Below, piece after piece: positions 56,501 to 64,000 of a stretch of DNA of 64,000 bases. The notes below the pieces were generated by a model. It was not told the origin of the DNA, made no database searches, and was given only the letters and a program-made list of their open reading frames with translations. The stretch's first letter is position 1. Each line of letters begins with the position of its first letter. Source of the DNA: Candidatus Binataceae bacterium (GTDB taxonomy: Bacteria; Desulfobacterota; Binatia; Binatales; Binataceae); the NCBI GenBank assembly GCA_035650475.1, contig DASRHP010000010.1, forward strand, positions 228,835 to 292,834. Reading direction: 5' to 3'. The translations under genes were made by a program, and so were the position numbers.

Positions 56501-56933
56501 CGAAGTACACCACGATGCCGTCGCCGAGGTACTGCGCAACGTGGCCCTCGAAACGGTTCACCACGCGGCCGCATAGCCGCTGGTAGGCCTCGATCAGGCG
56601 GCGCAGATCCTCGGGATCGAGCTGGGTAGAAATCTCGGTCGAGCCCACGAGGTCGCAGAACAGCACCGTCAGATGCCGCCGCTCGCTCGCATGCGGCGTC
56701 CTGGGCTGCGCGGCGGGGGTCGATCCTGAGAGTCCTGCGGCTTGGTCCTCCGATGATATCCCGCCGGCCGGGGCGGACGCGCCATCCAGCGCCGCGCCGC
56801 ATTGCAGGCAAAATCTCGCGGCCGGCGGATTGTCAGTCGCGCACGCGGCGCATCGCCTGCTCAGCGGCGCACCGCATCCGATGCAGAAACGTGCGTTCGC
56901 GGGATTCTCGCAAGCGCAGACCGGACAGCGCAT
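53532..56933 (-). CDS. Zinc-ribbon / class III cyclase-like / AAA ATPase / TPR protein
   Basis: 1133 residues from the ATG at 56933 (a longer frame to 56984 is less likely). Two zinc ribbons (Cys3/6/17/20 and Cys28/31/42/45) are followed by a nucleotide-cyclase homology domain: metal Asp in LFCDLVGS and in LGDGI, and the Asn/Arg pair in [12 protein letters not shown]. The adenine-selecting Lys is Gln (VAQYLGDG), common in this AAA/TPR group, so cyclase activity is doubtful. Then a P-loop ATPase (Walker [11 protein letters not shown], Walker B region [12 protein letters not shown]) and a long TPR-like helical tail to the C-terminus. Proteins of this plan are cytoplasmic signalling ATPases of unknown output. 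It stands alone and is divergent from the CBS gene. Confidence 0.88.
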   Translation of the reverse strand: MRCPVCACENPANARFCIGCGAPLSRRCAACATDNPPAARFCLQCGAALDGASAPAGGISSEDQAAGLSGSTPAAQPRTPHASERRHLTVLFCDLVGSTEISTQLDPEDLRRLIEAYQRLCGRVVNRFEGHVAQYLGDGIVVYFGYPAAHEDDVQRAVRAGLAIIEQLPQLHAQLGRPVHVRIGIHTGLVVVGEMGGGGRREELALGDTPNIAARVQALADPDTVLITEAVQQLVRGLFECEPLGARQLKGVADPLAVHRVVRETGARNRFEAALSGGLTPLVGRDEEVALLGHYWEAARRGDGRTVTLSAEAGLGKSRLAEVVKEQVAEEGARHFELRCSPYYQNSAFYPVIDFLQRILHFDREHEADKRLRRLERTLRDSGLALDEAMPVVANLLSLPLPPERYPAPQLSPQRQREKTLQVLVEWVRRATERGPLLLISEDLHWADASTVELLSMLVEQAHSAPLLLLFTARPEFAPPWSGRPHATTLTLSRLADAEARTMAERVAGGELPAQVARLLAAKSDGVPLYVEELTKNVLESGILRDAGGRYELSGPLPALAIPATLQDSLMARLDRLSTTREVAQLGSVLGREFSYELLRAVSGLDQEALEQALANLVGAEILFQHGTIPQARYVFKHALLQDAAYESVLKSTRQRHHQRVATVLDERFPEIKAERPELLAHHYTRGGLSARAIPFWHAAGQRSIERSANIEALSHLGQALELLEALAEGPERDQQELGLQIALGVAWMAVKGYSAPELEKAYGRALAICEKFGESPQTIPVMMGLWAFYLVRGDIRTSEKVALEALELADRLQVPALQMEAHLRAGISRLMMGWPAVAREHLERALALWVPDEHRSHALIYGQDPGMAIHAYLGWAVLELGLPDTGLRLNHEALEIANRHSHPLSAAFAWCFITRAHLYRKEFEQARRAADEMVRLSIEQDFPLWAAGGRILGGMAAAELSPGRDTIDQLRQAIDAWFAVGAGSEVPLYLTALIRTEARLGNRDAALAEFERALKYAHEHEQRAAEADLLRLRGEVYASLAAPDGRDGRADAEASLKEALDLARARGMKLAELRTANSLARLWIAEGRHAQAHAMLAELYGAFTEGFELADFKEARALLENLARRDQQQAVK

Positions 56934-57210
56934 CGCACGTACCCCCAAGACCAGGCGCGCCTCGACGACGGCGAAGAGAGACAAGTTCTACAATGGCCGC
57001 TCCGACTTCAGCAAGCGAAATCTTCGTGGCCAGGGTTCGATTGTCTTTGCTCCCAACGGAGCCACGGCCGCGGTTGCTGCATGTGTCCGAATCGCACCCG
57101 CAAGCCCGCTGGTCCTTGCCCGCAAGGGCCGCAATCGATGGCAATCATCTTGCTTCCCTATAGTGCGAGGCAAAATCGTGTCGGGGGGCGCAAAGCCCGG
57201 GAGAGAAGCA

Positions 57211-57819
57211 ATGATCGTTGCTCGCTGGATGACCAAAAATCCGATCACAATCAAGGCGGACGATACGCTGGCAGCGGCACGGCGCAAGATGGACGCGGGC
57301 AAATTCCGCCGCCTGCCGGTGGTCGAAGACGGCGCGCTGGTCGGCATCATCACCGACCGCGACCTGCGCCAGCACGTCGGCGCTCTAGAGCACGTCAGGG
57401 TGGACGCCGTAATGTCGAAAGGCGTCGTAAGCGTCACGCCGTCCACGATGCTGGAGCAGGCGGCCTATCTGCTGGTCAAGCATAAAATTGGCGCGATGCC
57501 GGTGGTAGATGCGGGCAAGCTGGTCGGAATTGTCAGCGCAACCGACCTCTTGCGCGCGTTCGCCGAGGTTCTCGGCGCCACCGAAGAGGGCGTCTCCCGT
57601 ATCGACCTCGCGCTTGCTGGCGACCCGGGAGAACTGGCCACCATCGGCCAGCTAGTGGCGGGCGAGAGCGGCGAGATCCTCGGGATGGGTACCTATCCGG
57701 GGGCCGCCGACTCCGGCGCGCGCCAGGTGCTGTGGGTGCGGCTGCGCAGCGCGGACGCCAGCCGGGTGGCCCGGATGCTGAACGAGCAGAACTTCACCGT
57801 GCTCGCGATTCATCCGTAA
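57211..57819 (+). CDS. CBS-pair protein with C-terminal ACT-like region
   Basis: 202 residues from the ATG at 57211 with GGGAGAG upstream; the frame extends far upstream through GC-rich DNA without a homologous start. Two CBS motifs: VARWMTKNPITIKADDTLAA (first) and DAVMSKGVVSVTPSTMLEQA (second), each with the GIITDRDL- or GIVSATDLL-type ending. They bind adenosine nucleotides. The last 60 residues (GARQVLWVRLRSADASRVAR then ARMLNEQNFTVLAIHP) look like an ACT-type ligand domain. A regulatory energy sensor without an enzyme domain. 277 bp divergent from the cyclase-like gene, and 31 bp before the phosphoribosyltransferase gene, with which it may be co-transcribed. Confidence 0.88.
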   Translation: MIVARWMTKNPITIKADDTLAAARRKMDAGKFRRLPVVEDGALVGIITDRDLRQHVGALEHVRVDAVMSKGVVSVTPSTMLEQAAYLLVKHKIGAMPVVDAGKLVGIVSATDLLRAFAEVLGATEEGVSRIDLALAGDPGELATIGQLVAGESGEILGMGTYPGAADSGARQVLWVRLRSADASRVARMLNEQNFTVLAIHP

Positions 57820-57850
57820 CGGCTCCGGCGCGCGTCGGGGGACGCGTGCG

Positions 57851-58570
57851 ATGAGGCAGGAGATGTGGACGGTGTTTGCCGATCGAGCCGAGGCTGGGCG
57901 CCGGCTGGGGACGGCCCTGCACACGTATCGCGAGCTCAAGCCGGTGGTGCTGTCCGTGCCGCGCGGTGGGGTGCCGGTCGGCTATGAGGTCGCGCTCGCC
58001 CTTAACGCGCCGCTGGACGTGATCGTCGTGCACAGGCTCACCGCGCCGCTGCGCCCGGAGCTGGGGATCGGTGCGCTTGCCGACGGCGATCAAGTGGGGA
58101 GTGTGTTCAGCGAGGCGGCGATTTGCGAACTGCGGCTCCCGCGCGAATTTCTGGCCCGCGAGGTCGAGCTCGAGCTGCGTGAGATTCGGCGCCGTCAGCA
58201 GGTCTATCGGCGCGAACATCGCGCGATCGGCTGTGCTGGGCACACCGTGATCGTCGTCGATGACGGGATCGCGAGCGGTGCCTCGGTTACCGCCGCGCTA
58301 CGAGCGGTGCGCCGTGCGGGCGCAGCCCGGGCCGTGCTCGCCGTTCCGGTCGCCCCTTCAGCGACGCTGGGGCAGTTGCGTCGGGAAGTCGATGAAGTCG
58401 TTTGCCTGGTCACGCCTGAAGAGTGTTCCACGATCGGGCGCTTTTACTCCGATTTCTCCGCGGTCAGTGACCGGCAGGTGATAAACCTGCTCGACCTTGC
58501 TCGCGTCGCCAGCGGCTGGGAGATCGACGGCGCCGACGCGCGCGAGGCCCTTAGCGTGCACGCACGGTAG
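57851..58570 (+). CDS. Phosphoribosyltransferase family protein
   Basis: 239 residues. VPRGGVPVGYEVALALNAP opens the type I PRT fold, and the PRPP loop VIVVDDGIASGAS at 133-145 carries the two Asp residues. A hood-like region with EIRRRQQVYRREHRAIGCAG precedes it. These COG1926-like proteins are often encoded near hydrolases or stress genes and have no known substrate. An inner ATG at 57863 is a possible start. The CBS gene ends 31 bp upstream. Confidence 0.88.
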   Translation: MRQEMWTVFADRAEAGRRLGTALHTYRELKPVVLSVPRGGVPVGYEVALALNAPLDVIVVHRLTAPLRPELGIGALADGDQVGSVFSEAAICELRLPREFLAREVELELREIRRRQQVYRREHRAIGCAGHTVIVVDDGIASGASVTAALRAVRRAGAARAVLAVPVAPSATLGQLRREVDEVVCLVTPEECSTIGRFYSDFSAVSDRQVINLLDLARVASGWEIDGADAREALSVHAR

Positions 58571-58727
58571 TAGCCTAATCACCGCCCACACAGTGGCGCT
58601 GTCCCGTAGATCGCGCCCGACTACGGTGGCCCGGGCGTAGGGTCGATAGCGGCTCGGCTGGCAGACATGGCATACTCTGTCCGCGTGCAAGGGCAAGCGT
58701 CCGCAGCCGGCGGGCGGAGGTGCGGGC

Positions 58728-60365
58728 TTGGCGGGGAGCTTCGAGCAGGCAAGGCTGGGCGGCGGCGGAGCATTATCGGATCCGCAACCCGATGAACCTG
58801 CGGCGGCGCGGAGCGGCGGTAGCCTGCCTTCGCTGCTGCGGTCGGCACCCGCGCTGGTGCTGTTCGCGATCGTGATCGCGGACGCTATGCGCGCGGCCGA
58901 CACCGACCTCTGGGGTCACATCTTCTTCGGCCGCATCGTCCTCAGCCATCATCAGTTGTGGTTTCACGCGCCGTTTTCGTACGCCGTGGCGCCGGGCCCT
59001 CGTAAATGGATCATGCACGACTGGCTCGGCAACGCGCTGATGGCGGTCGTATACGATGGCGCAGGCGTGCTCGGACTGAAGCTAGCCAAGTTTGCATGCG
59101 TCGCAGCCCTGATGGTGTTGCTTTCGCTTGGTGCGGCCGAAACCGGCGCATCGCTCGAAGCGCAGGCAATCGTGTTCCTGGTCGGCGCGCTCGCCCTGTT
59201 GCCCATGATGCAGCTTCGCACGTACCTGGCCGACGACCTCCTGCTTGCGGCGCTCATCCTGATGCTGGGGCGCGAGGCTTATGGCAGCACGCAGCGCGGT
59301 CATGCGCCCTGGCTTGCGATTCCGATGTTCGCATTGTGGGCCAACCTGCACGGCGGCTTCTTCATCGGGCTGATCGCGCTGGGCCTGTACGCGGCGATCC
59401 GCGGCGCGCAGGATCTGGCTGCCGCAAGGAGCGCATCAACCGCGGCGCGGCTCGTAGCAATTAGCGCCGCAGCGGCGCTGGCCACGCTCGTCAACCCATA
59501 CGGGTTGCGCGATTGGCTGGTAATCGCTGGAGTCCTGCGCAATCCGTTCACGCTCGCCCACATCTCGGAGTTCCGGCCGCTGTTCGTCGTAATCGCCGAT
59601 CTCTACCGTCATGGCCGGCCGCTGTTTCCCTTCGCTTGCGCGGTGCTGATTATGACCGCTGTCCTGGTGAGCTTCGCGCTCACCCCGCGGGCCGACGACC
59701 TGGCCTTGTTCGCGATCGCGGCGCTGATGTCCGCGGCGGCGCTGTACGCGGTGCGCAATACGGCGCTCGCGGTCGTTGCGGCTGTCGTCCCGCTGTGCCG
59801 TCATGCCGGTCTGCTCGTTGGCGGGCGAGGCGCCTGGAATCGGGAGGATGCGCCGCATTCGCTGCCTTGGCCGCGCATGCAGATCGCCGTAGCGGGCGCG
59901 GCCGCATTAATCGCGCTGCGCACCGGCTTGTTGTCGAGCCGGCTGCCGGCGGTCGAGGAAAAGCCGGTCGGGGCAGTGGCCTTCATGCGTGCGCACAACG
60001 TTCACGGCAACGTGCTGTGCGAGTTCGGATGGGCCGACTATCTGCTTTGGCACGACGCGCCGCGCTCGCGGGTTTTCATCGAGAGCCTGTTCGAAGCCTA
60101 CTATCCGCCCGAGGTCCAACGTGATTACGCGGCGTTTTACTACGCCCGCCCTGGCGCAACGCGCGCGCTCGACGCGTACCCCACGCAATTTGTGCTGATG
60201 CCATCGGGCTCGCCGGCCGACGCCGTGATGCGGGCGCAGGGCGGCTGGCGGCTTCTGTATCGCGACCCGGTGGCGGCGCTGTTCGCGCGCGCGGATTCTC
60301 CCGCGGCACGCCTCGCCGGCGTCGCGGAGATCAATGCCTCCGTGCCGCCGAGCTTCTTCCCGTAG
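58728..60365 (+). CDS. Polytopic membrane protein, tandem family member 1 (GT-C-like)
   Basis: 545 residues, starting with TTG preceded by GGAGGTG. After a 35-residue cytoplasmic N-terminus there are about ten hydrophobic helices. Conserved landmarks: ADTDLWGH at 57-64 in the first extracytoplasmic loop, MHDWLGN, ALWANLHGGF, NPYG, then a soluble C-terminal region HGNVLCEFGWADYLLWHD with APRSRVFIESLFEAYYP, AYPTQFVLMP, YRDPVAALFARADSPAAR, and the very end VPPSFFP. Acidic residues in the first loop of a polytopic protein are where GT-C glycosyltransferases place catalytic Asp/Glu, so a GT-C activity is a fair guess but unproven. First of a head-to-tail set of at least four paralogues. Confidence 0.8.
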   Translation: MAGSFEQARLGGGGALSDPQPDEPAAARSGGSLPSLLRSAPALVLFAIVIADAMRAADTDLWGHIFFGRIVLSHHQLWFHAPFSYAVAPGPRKWIMHDWLGNALMAVVYDGAGVLGLKLAKFACVAALMVLLSLGAAETGASLEAQAIVFLVGALALLPMMQLRTYLADDLLLAALILMLGREAYGSTQRGHAPWLAIPMFALWANLHGGFFIGLIALGLYAAIRGAQDLAAARSASTAARLVAISAAAALATLVNPYGLRDWLVIAGVLRNPFTLAHISEFRPLFVVIADLYRHGRPLFPFACAVLIMTAVLVSFALTPRADDLALFAIAALMSAAALYAVRNTALAVVAAVVPLCRHAGLLVGGRGAWNREDAPHSLPWPRMQIAVAGAAALIALRTGLLSSRLPAVEEKPVGAVAFMRAHNVHGNVLCEFGWADYLLWHDAPRSRVFIESLFEAYYPPEVQRDYAAFYYARPGATRALDAYPTQFVLMPSGSPADAVMRAQGGWRLLYRDPVAALFARADSPAARLAGVAEINASVPPSFFP

Positions 60366-60376
60366 CCGCACGGCTG

Positions 60377-61996
60377 ATGAACACGGCATCGCGCGGCGCC
60401 GTCCCGCTCCAGATCGCAGCGCCCGGCTGCTCACTGCTCCGCTATGCGCCGGCGCTGGCGCTCTTTCTGCTCGTGCTTGCCGATTCGGCGCAGTATGCGG
60501 ATACCGATCTCTGGGGACACGTGCGATTCGGCCAGCTCATCCTCAGCCGACACCGGCTTATCCGGTATGCGCCGTTCGCCTATTCGTTCGTTGCGGGCGG
60601 CCCGCCATGGGTTGATCACGAATGGCTCGCACAGGTCGTCATGGCACTCTCCTACCAAGCCGCGGGCGTGGTCGGGCTGAAGCTGTGGAAGTTTGCCTGT
60701 GCGGCGGCCACCGTCGTCCTGCTCGCGCTTGCGCAGGCTGAAACCGGAGCGTCGCCCGGCGCGCAGTTCGTCGTGCTCGCGACTGCCGTCGGCGCGCTGG
60801 TTCCACAGATGCAATTTCGGCCGCAGCTTTTCGACTACGTCGCGCTCGCAGCCCTGGTTGCGATGCTCGCGCGCGAGGACGGCGGACGGCCTGCGCCGCT
60901 ATGGCTGGCCGTGCCCGTTCTTGCGCTGTGGGCCAATCTGCACGGCGGGTTCGTCGTCGGGCTGGTGGTCCTCACGATTTATACGGCCGCAATCGCCGTG
61001 AGTTGCGCGTCGCGCCGCGCTCCGGCAAGCAAGCCGAGGCGTCTTGCGGTGTTCACGTCTCTCGCCGCGGCCGCGACGTTCGCAAACCCGTACGGGCCAC
61101 GGATTTGGCGTGCGCTGCTCGAAACCGCGCGCAGTCCGTTCACGATGCGCAGGGTGGCCGAGTATCAGCCCTTGACGGGCGTGCTTCGCTCGGCGCTGGC
61201 TTCAGGCGTGCCGATCTTTTCCCTGATTTGCTTCCTGGCGATGCTGGCCGCGCTGCTGATCTGCCTGGCCATGGCACCGTCGGCCGAGGACCTCGGCGCG
61301 GTCGCGGCCGCCCTGGTTTTGTCGGCCGGCGCTCTCTACGCCGTGCGCAACGTGGCGCTCGCGGTGATCGCGCTTGCGGCTCCGCTTGCCCGTCACGCCC
61401 GGCTGGCGCTGGAACGTATCGAGCGGCGCCTGCCCGGCGACGCGCTCGCGACGCGACCCGCGCCGACGCCGCCGATGCTGAGCGTCTCCGTGGCTCTCGC
61501 GCGCAGGCGGTTCCAGCTGCCGATATGCGCGCTTGCGATCGCGTTCGCCGTTCACCAAGGGCTGTTCTCGCCGACGCTGCGGGCGGCCGGCGCGGAGCCT
61601 GCGGGCGCGGTCGAATTCATGGCCGCGCACCGCCTCCACGGCAACGTGCTCTGTGCCTACGGATGGGCGGTTTACCTGATCTGGCATCAGGCGCCCCGCT
61701 CGCGCGTGTTTATCGACAGCTTCGAAATCATGTATCCGCGTCAGGTGCAGGACGACTACCTCGCCTTCAACGACGCCGGGCCCTCGGCGGCGCGCGCGCT
61801 CGACGCCTATCCGACCGACTTCGTCCTGATGCCGACCGGGTCGCCGTCGTATACCCTGATGACGGCGCGAGCCGGGTGGCCGCTCATCTATCGCGACCCG
61901 CTGGCCGCTCTCTTCGCGCGTGCAGACTCGCCGGCTGCGCGGATTCCGGGTGTTCCGGTGCTGAGCGCGTCGGCGCCGGCGAGTCTTTTCCCCTAG
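60377..61996 (+). CDS. Polytopic membrane protein, tandem family member 2 (GT-C-like)
   Basis: 539 residues, starting 11 bp after member 1. The same landmarks occur in the same order: ADTDLWGH at 41-48, VDHEWLAQV, ALWANLHGGFV, NPYGPRIW, then HGNVLCAYGWAVYLIWHQAP, AYPTDFVLMPTG, YRDPLAALFARADSPAAR and the ending ASAPASLFP. The second and third members share WVDHEWLA/WTNHEWLAE where member 1 has MHDWLGN. Identity to member 1 is substantial but far from complete in the helices, so the duplications are not recent. Confidence 0.8.
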   Translation: MNTASRGAVPLQIAAPGCSLLRYAPALALFLLVLADSAQYADTDLWGHVRFGQLILSRHRLIRYAPFAYSFVAGGPPWVDHEWLAQVVMALSYQAAGVVGLKLWKFACAAATVVLLALAQAETGASPGAQFVVLATAVGALVPQMQFRPQLFDYVALAALVAMLAREDGGRPAPLWLAVPVLALWANLHGGFVVGLVVLTIYTAAIAVSCASRRAPASKPRRLAVFTSLAAAATFANPYGPRIWRALLETARSPFTMRRVAEYQPLTGVLRSALASGVPIFSLICFLAMLAALLICLAMAPSAEDLGAVAAALVLSAGALYAVRNVALAVIALAAPLARHARLALERIERRLPGDALATRPAPTPPMLSVSVALARRRFQLPICALAIAFAVHQGLFSPTLRAAGAEPAGAVEFMAAHRLHGNVLCAYGWAVYLIWHQAPRSRVFIDSFEIMYPRQVQDDYLAFNDAGPSAARALDAYPTDFVLMPTGSPSYTLMTARAGWPLIYRDPLAALFARADSPAARIPGVPVLSASAPASLFP

Positions 61997-62047
61997 CTCC
62001 GAAGCGTGCGTGCGCAGGATGGATGGAGTGTTCGAGGCGAAAGGGAG

Positions 62048-63691
62048 ATGAAAGAGGGGAAGGCGGCGGACCGGGTCCAGCCTGCTGGCGCGGCAAGCGT
62101 GGCGGCCTCGCGCTCGCAGGCTGAGGAGCCACACCCAGCCGCATCCTTGGCCCCGCCGCCGCGATCGCTGCTCGGCTACGCTCCGGCTTTTGTCCTGCTC
62201 GCAGTCGCGATTGCCGACGGGGTCCAGTATGCCGACACCGACCTCTGGGGGCACGTGCGCTTCGGCCAGATCATGCTGCGCACGGGCCATCTGATCCGCC
62301 ACGACATCTTTTCCTATTCCGCTCCCGGAGCGCCGTGGACCAACCATGAATGGCTGGCCGAGGTCGTGATGGCGCTGCTGTACAACGCGCTGGGCGTGGC
62401 CGGGCTCAAGCTGCTCAAGTTCTTCTGTGCGGCGGCGACCGTGCTGCTGCTGTGCGCGGGAGTGGCGGAGAGCGGCGCCGCGATGGAAGTGCAGTTCGTG
62501 GTCCTGCTGGTTGCGTCGCTGGCGATCGCTGGCCAGGTTCAGTTCCGCCCGCAGCTTGCCGATCAGATTTTTCTGGCCGCGCTACTGCTCCTGCTGGCGC
62601 GGGAGAGCAACGGGCGGCGCGCACGCTGGTGGCTGGTGCTGCCGATGATGGTGCTGTGGGCGAATCTCCACGGCGGTTTCTTCGTCGGAGTAGTCGTGCT
62701 GGCCATGTACGCCGCAGTCGCCGGGGCGCTGGAAGTGTGGGACGGCTGCTGGCCACGCCGCGGCTTACGGCTTGGCCTGCTCGCGCTCGTGGCTCTTGCC
62801 GTGACGCTCATCAACCCTTACGGCGTCGGCGAATGGCGGGTCGTGATTCACAACTTCCAGAACCCCGTCACGATGCATCTCAACGTCGAGTTCCAGAGTT
62901 TGTTCCATCAGCTCGGCGGCGGCGGATTCAGGGCGAAGCTGTTGGTGCCGTACGTTTTTCCCTTCATCCTGATGGCTGCGCTAGCGGTCGGCTTCGCGCT
63001 TGCGCCGCGCCGCGACGACCTCGCGCTGGTGGCGATCGCCGCCCTGATGAGTTACGCCGCCTTCTACGCGATTCGCAATATGGCGCTGGCTGCGATCGCG
63101 TGCGCGACTCCGGCCGCGCGCCATCTCGATCTCGCGATGCGTCACCGCTGCAGTGTGCGCGGATTGCCGACGCGCTCGGAGCGCGCGCACGCCGCACTGC
63201 ACATTCAGCTCTTTGCCCTGGGCGGAGCGGTCTTCGTCGCCTTGCAGCAGGGGATGTTCTCGTCGCGCCTGGCGGATTTTCAGCCCCATCCGGTCGGCGC
63301 GCAGGACTTCATGCAGCGCCACAACCTCTATGGCAACGTTCTGCCGCAGTACGAGTGGGGAGTTTATGTAATCTGGCATCAGGCGCCCCGCTCGAAGGTT
63401 TTCTTCGACAGCTTCGAGCTCCGCTATCCCGAGCCGGTGCAGGAGGCATACGTGGACTTCGCCTTCCGCGGCGGCGCCGCCGCGGCGGCGATGCTCAAAG
63501 GCTATCCGCACGACTACGTGCTGGTTGAAACGCGCAGCCGCATGTACCGCCTGATGATGGGGCGGCCGGACTGGAAACTTATCTATCGCGACCCGGTGGC
63601 GGCGCTTTTCGCGCGGACCGACTCAATTGCGGCGAGAATCCCCGGCGTCCCCGTATTGCGCGACACCGCGCCGCCGAGCTTCTTTCCATGA
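62048..63691 (+). CDS. Polytopic membrane protein, tandem family member 3 (GT-C-like)
   Basis: 547 residues from the ATG at 62048; an in-frame GTG at 62006 would add 14 residues. ADTDLWGH at 62-69, WTNHEWLAEVV, VLWANLHGGF, NPYGVGEW, HGNVL replaced by YGNVLPQYEWGVYVIWHQAP, a weaker DYVLVETRSRMY block, YRDPVAALFARTDSIAAR and the ending TAPPSFFP. An N-terminal segment rich in Ala, Glu and Pro precedes the first helix. Located 51 bp after member 2 on the same strand. Confidence 0.8.
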   Translation: MKEGKAADRVQPAGAASVAASRSQAEEPHPAASLAPPPRSLLGYAPAFVLLAVAIADGVQYADTDLWGHVRFGQIMLRTGHLIRHDIFSYSAPGAPWTNHEWLAEVVMALLYNALGVAGLKLLKFFCAAATVLLLCAGVAESGAAMEVQFVVLLVASLAIAGQVQFRPQLADQIFLAALLLLLARESNGRRARWWLVLPMMVLWANLHGGFFVGVVVLAMYAAVAGALEVWDGCWPRRGLRLGLLALVALAVTLINPYGVGEWRVVIHNFQNPVTMHLNVEFQSLFHQLGGGGFRAKLLVPYVFPFILMAALAVGFALAPRRDDLALVAIAALMSYAAFYAIRNMALAAIACATPAARHLDLAMRHRCSVRGLPTRSERAHAALHIQLFALGGAVFVALQQGMFSSRLADFQPHPVGAQDFMQRHNLYGNVLPQYEWGVYVIWHQAPRSKVFFDSFELRYPEPVQEAYVDFAFRGGAAAAAMLKGYPHDYVLVETRSRMYRLMMGRPDWKLIYRDPVAALFARTDSIAARIPGVPVLRDTAPPSFFP

Positions 63692-63718
63692 TGGGATGGG
63701 TTGCGGAGCGTATCGGGG

Positions 63719-64000
63719 ATGAAAGAAACCGCGAGGCCGAAACGGGCGCTCATGGCAACTGACGCGATGACCACCGCAGCGCCTGCTTACGATGCGACGC
63801 GCCCCGGCGGCGACGTGTCCCGAGGGGGTGGAGCCAATCAACCGGCGCCGCCGATCCTCCGTTACGCGCCGGGGTTCGTGGTGTTGGTGGCGGTGCTGGC
63901 GGACGCGGTGCAGTATGCGGACACCGATCTCTGGGGGCACGTGCGTTTCGGCCAGATGATGCTGGCGACGCATCGGGTGCTGCGCCACGACCGGTTCTCC
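63719..64000 (+). CDS. Polytopic membrane protein, tandem family member 4 (partial)
   Basis: The first 94 codons; the gene runs off the right edge. From the ATG at 63719, 27 bp after member 3, the frame carries a disordered N-terminus (residues 1-46), a first helix APGFVVLVAVLADAVQ and the family signature ADTDLWGHVRFGQMML, followed by HRVLRHDRFS. It is thus another paralogue, and the array continues past the window. Confidence 0.85.
   Translation, partial: MKETARPKRALMATDAMTTAAPAYDATRPGGDVSRGGGANQPAPPILRYAPGFVVLVAVLADAVQYADTDLWGHVRFGQMMLATHRVLRHDRFS

Noticed and set aside
62006..62047. GTG at 62006 as the start of tandem member 3
   Set aside because: The sequence before the ATG at 62048 has no similarity to the other members, and the ATG is preceded by AAAGGGAG, although at tight spacing.

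Overview
The window is 64 kb of chromosome-like, high-GC DNA (about two-thirds G+C by eye) from a Gram-negative-type bacterium. Signs of an outer membrane and periplasm are a lipobox lipoprotein, a DUF1329 exported protein and a HlyD/ABC-2 efflux operon. It also has sigma-54 enhancer-binding proteins, AddAB recombination and a selenocysteine system. The mix of DUF1329, several LLM flavin oxidoreductases, SnoaL/NTF2-fold enzymes and an unusual tandem set of membrane proteins recalls uncultured soil Deltaproteobacteria-like lineages such as Candidatus Binatota. That placement is an inference from gene content only. I saw no rRNA, tRNA, CRISPR array, insertion sequence or phage gene.

Layout. 1-1.3 kb: end of a response-regulator gene and a sigma-54 activator without a receiver domain. 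1.4-9.7 kb: a minus-strand run addB-addA-(GGCT-like)-(PTPS/QueD-like), with 4-nt stop/start overlaps at two junctions. 9.8-13.6 kb: MOSC protein, DUF2231 membrane protein and a GT39/Agl23-like membrane protein. The last two have long Pro/Ala/Ser/Thr-rich C-terminal tails. 13.8-16.9 kb: a NitT/TauT-like ABC transporter with a duplicated permease, an ATPase and a free-standing AAA-associated domain, but no binding protein. 16.9-18.2 kb: two NTF2-fold proteins, one with all five limonene-1,2-epoxide hydrolase active-site residues. 18.3-21.5 kb: selB and selD; selD has an in-frame UGA at its active-site codon. 21.5-27.2 kb: glutathione reductase, an orphan HvfC/BufC (DUF2063) protein, glutathionyl-hydroquinone reductase, an SDR and a DUF1329 protein.

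27.4-36.4 kb: polyphosphate kinase, two LLM oxidoreductases, a small lipoprotein, an isochorismatase-like hydrolase, a CGNR regulator divergent from a VOC protein, an alpha/beta hydrolase and two UspA proteins. 36.4-40.5 kb: an MgtA-type P-type ATPase divergent from an NtrC-type response regulator. 40.7-46 kb: a complete HlyD/ATPase/ATPase/permease/permease efflux operon of the YbhGFSR kind. 46-51.6 kb: a sugar-phosphate nucleotidyltransferase, a single-domain response regulator, a GAFSGA-variant sigma-54 activator and an alpha-glucan phosphorylase. 51.6-58.6 kb: a phytoene-desaturase-like flavoprotein, a zinc-ribbon/cyclase/AAA/TPR giant, a CBS-pair protein and a phosphoribosyltransferase. 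58.7-64 kb: three complete paralogous polytopic membrane proteins and the start of a fourth, head to tail.

Themes. Stress and redox (Gor, YqjG, UspA x2, Ppk, oxidoreductases), selenium metabolism, membrane export, and regulation by sigma-54 activators whose histidine kinases are not in view. The most unusual items are the tandem membrane-protein array, the selenocysteine-containing SelD and the free-standing AAA-associated domain of the transporter.
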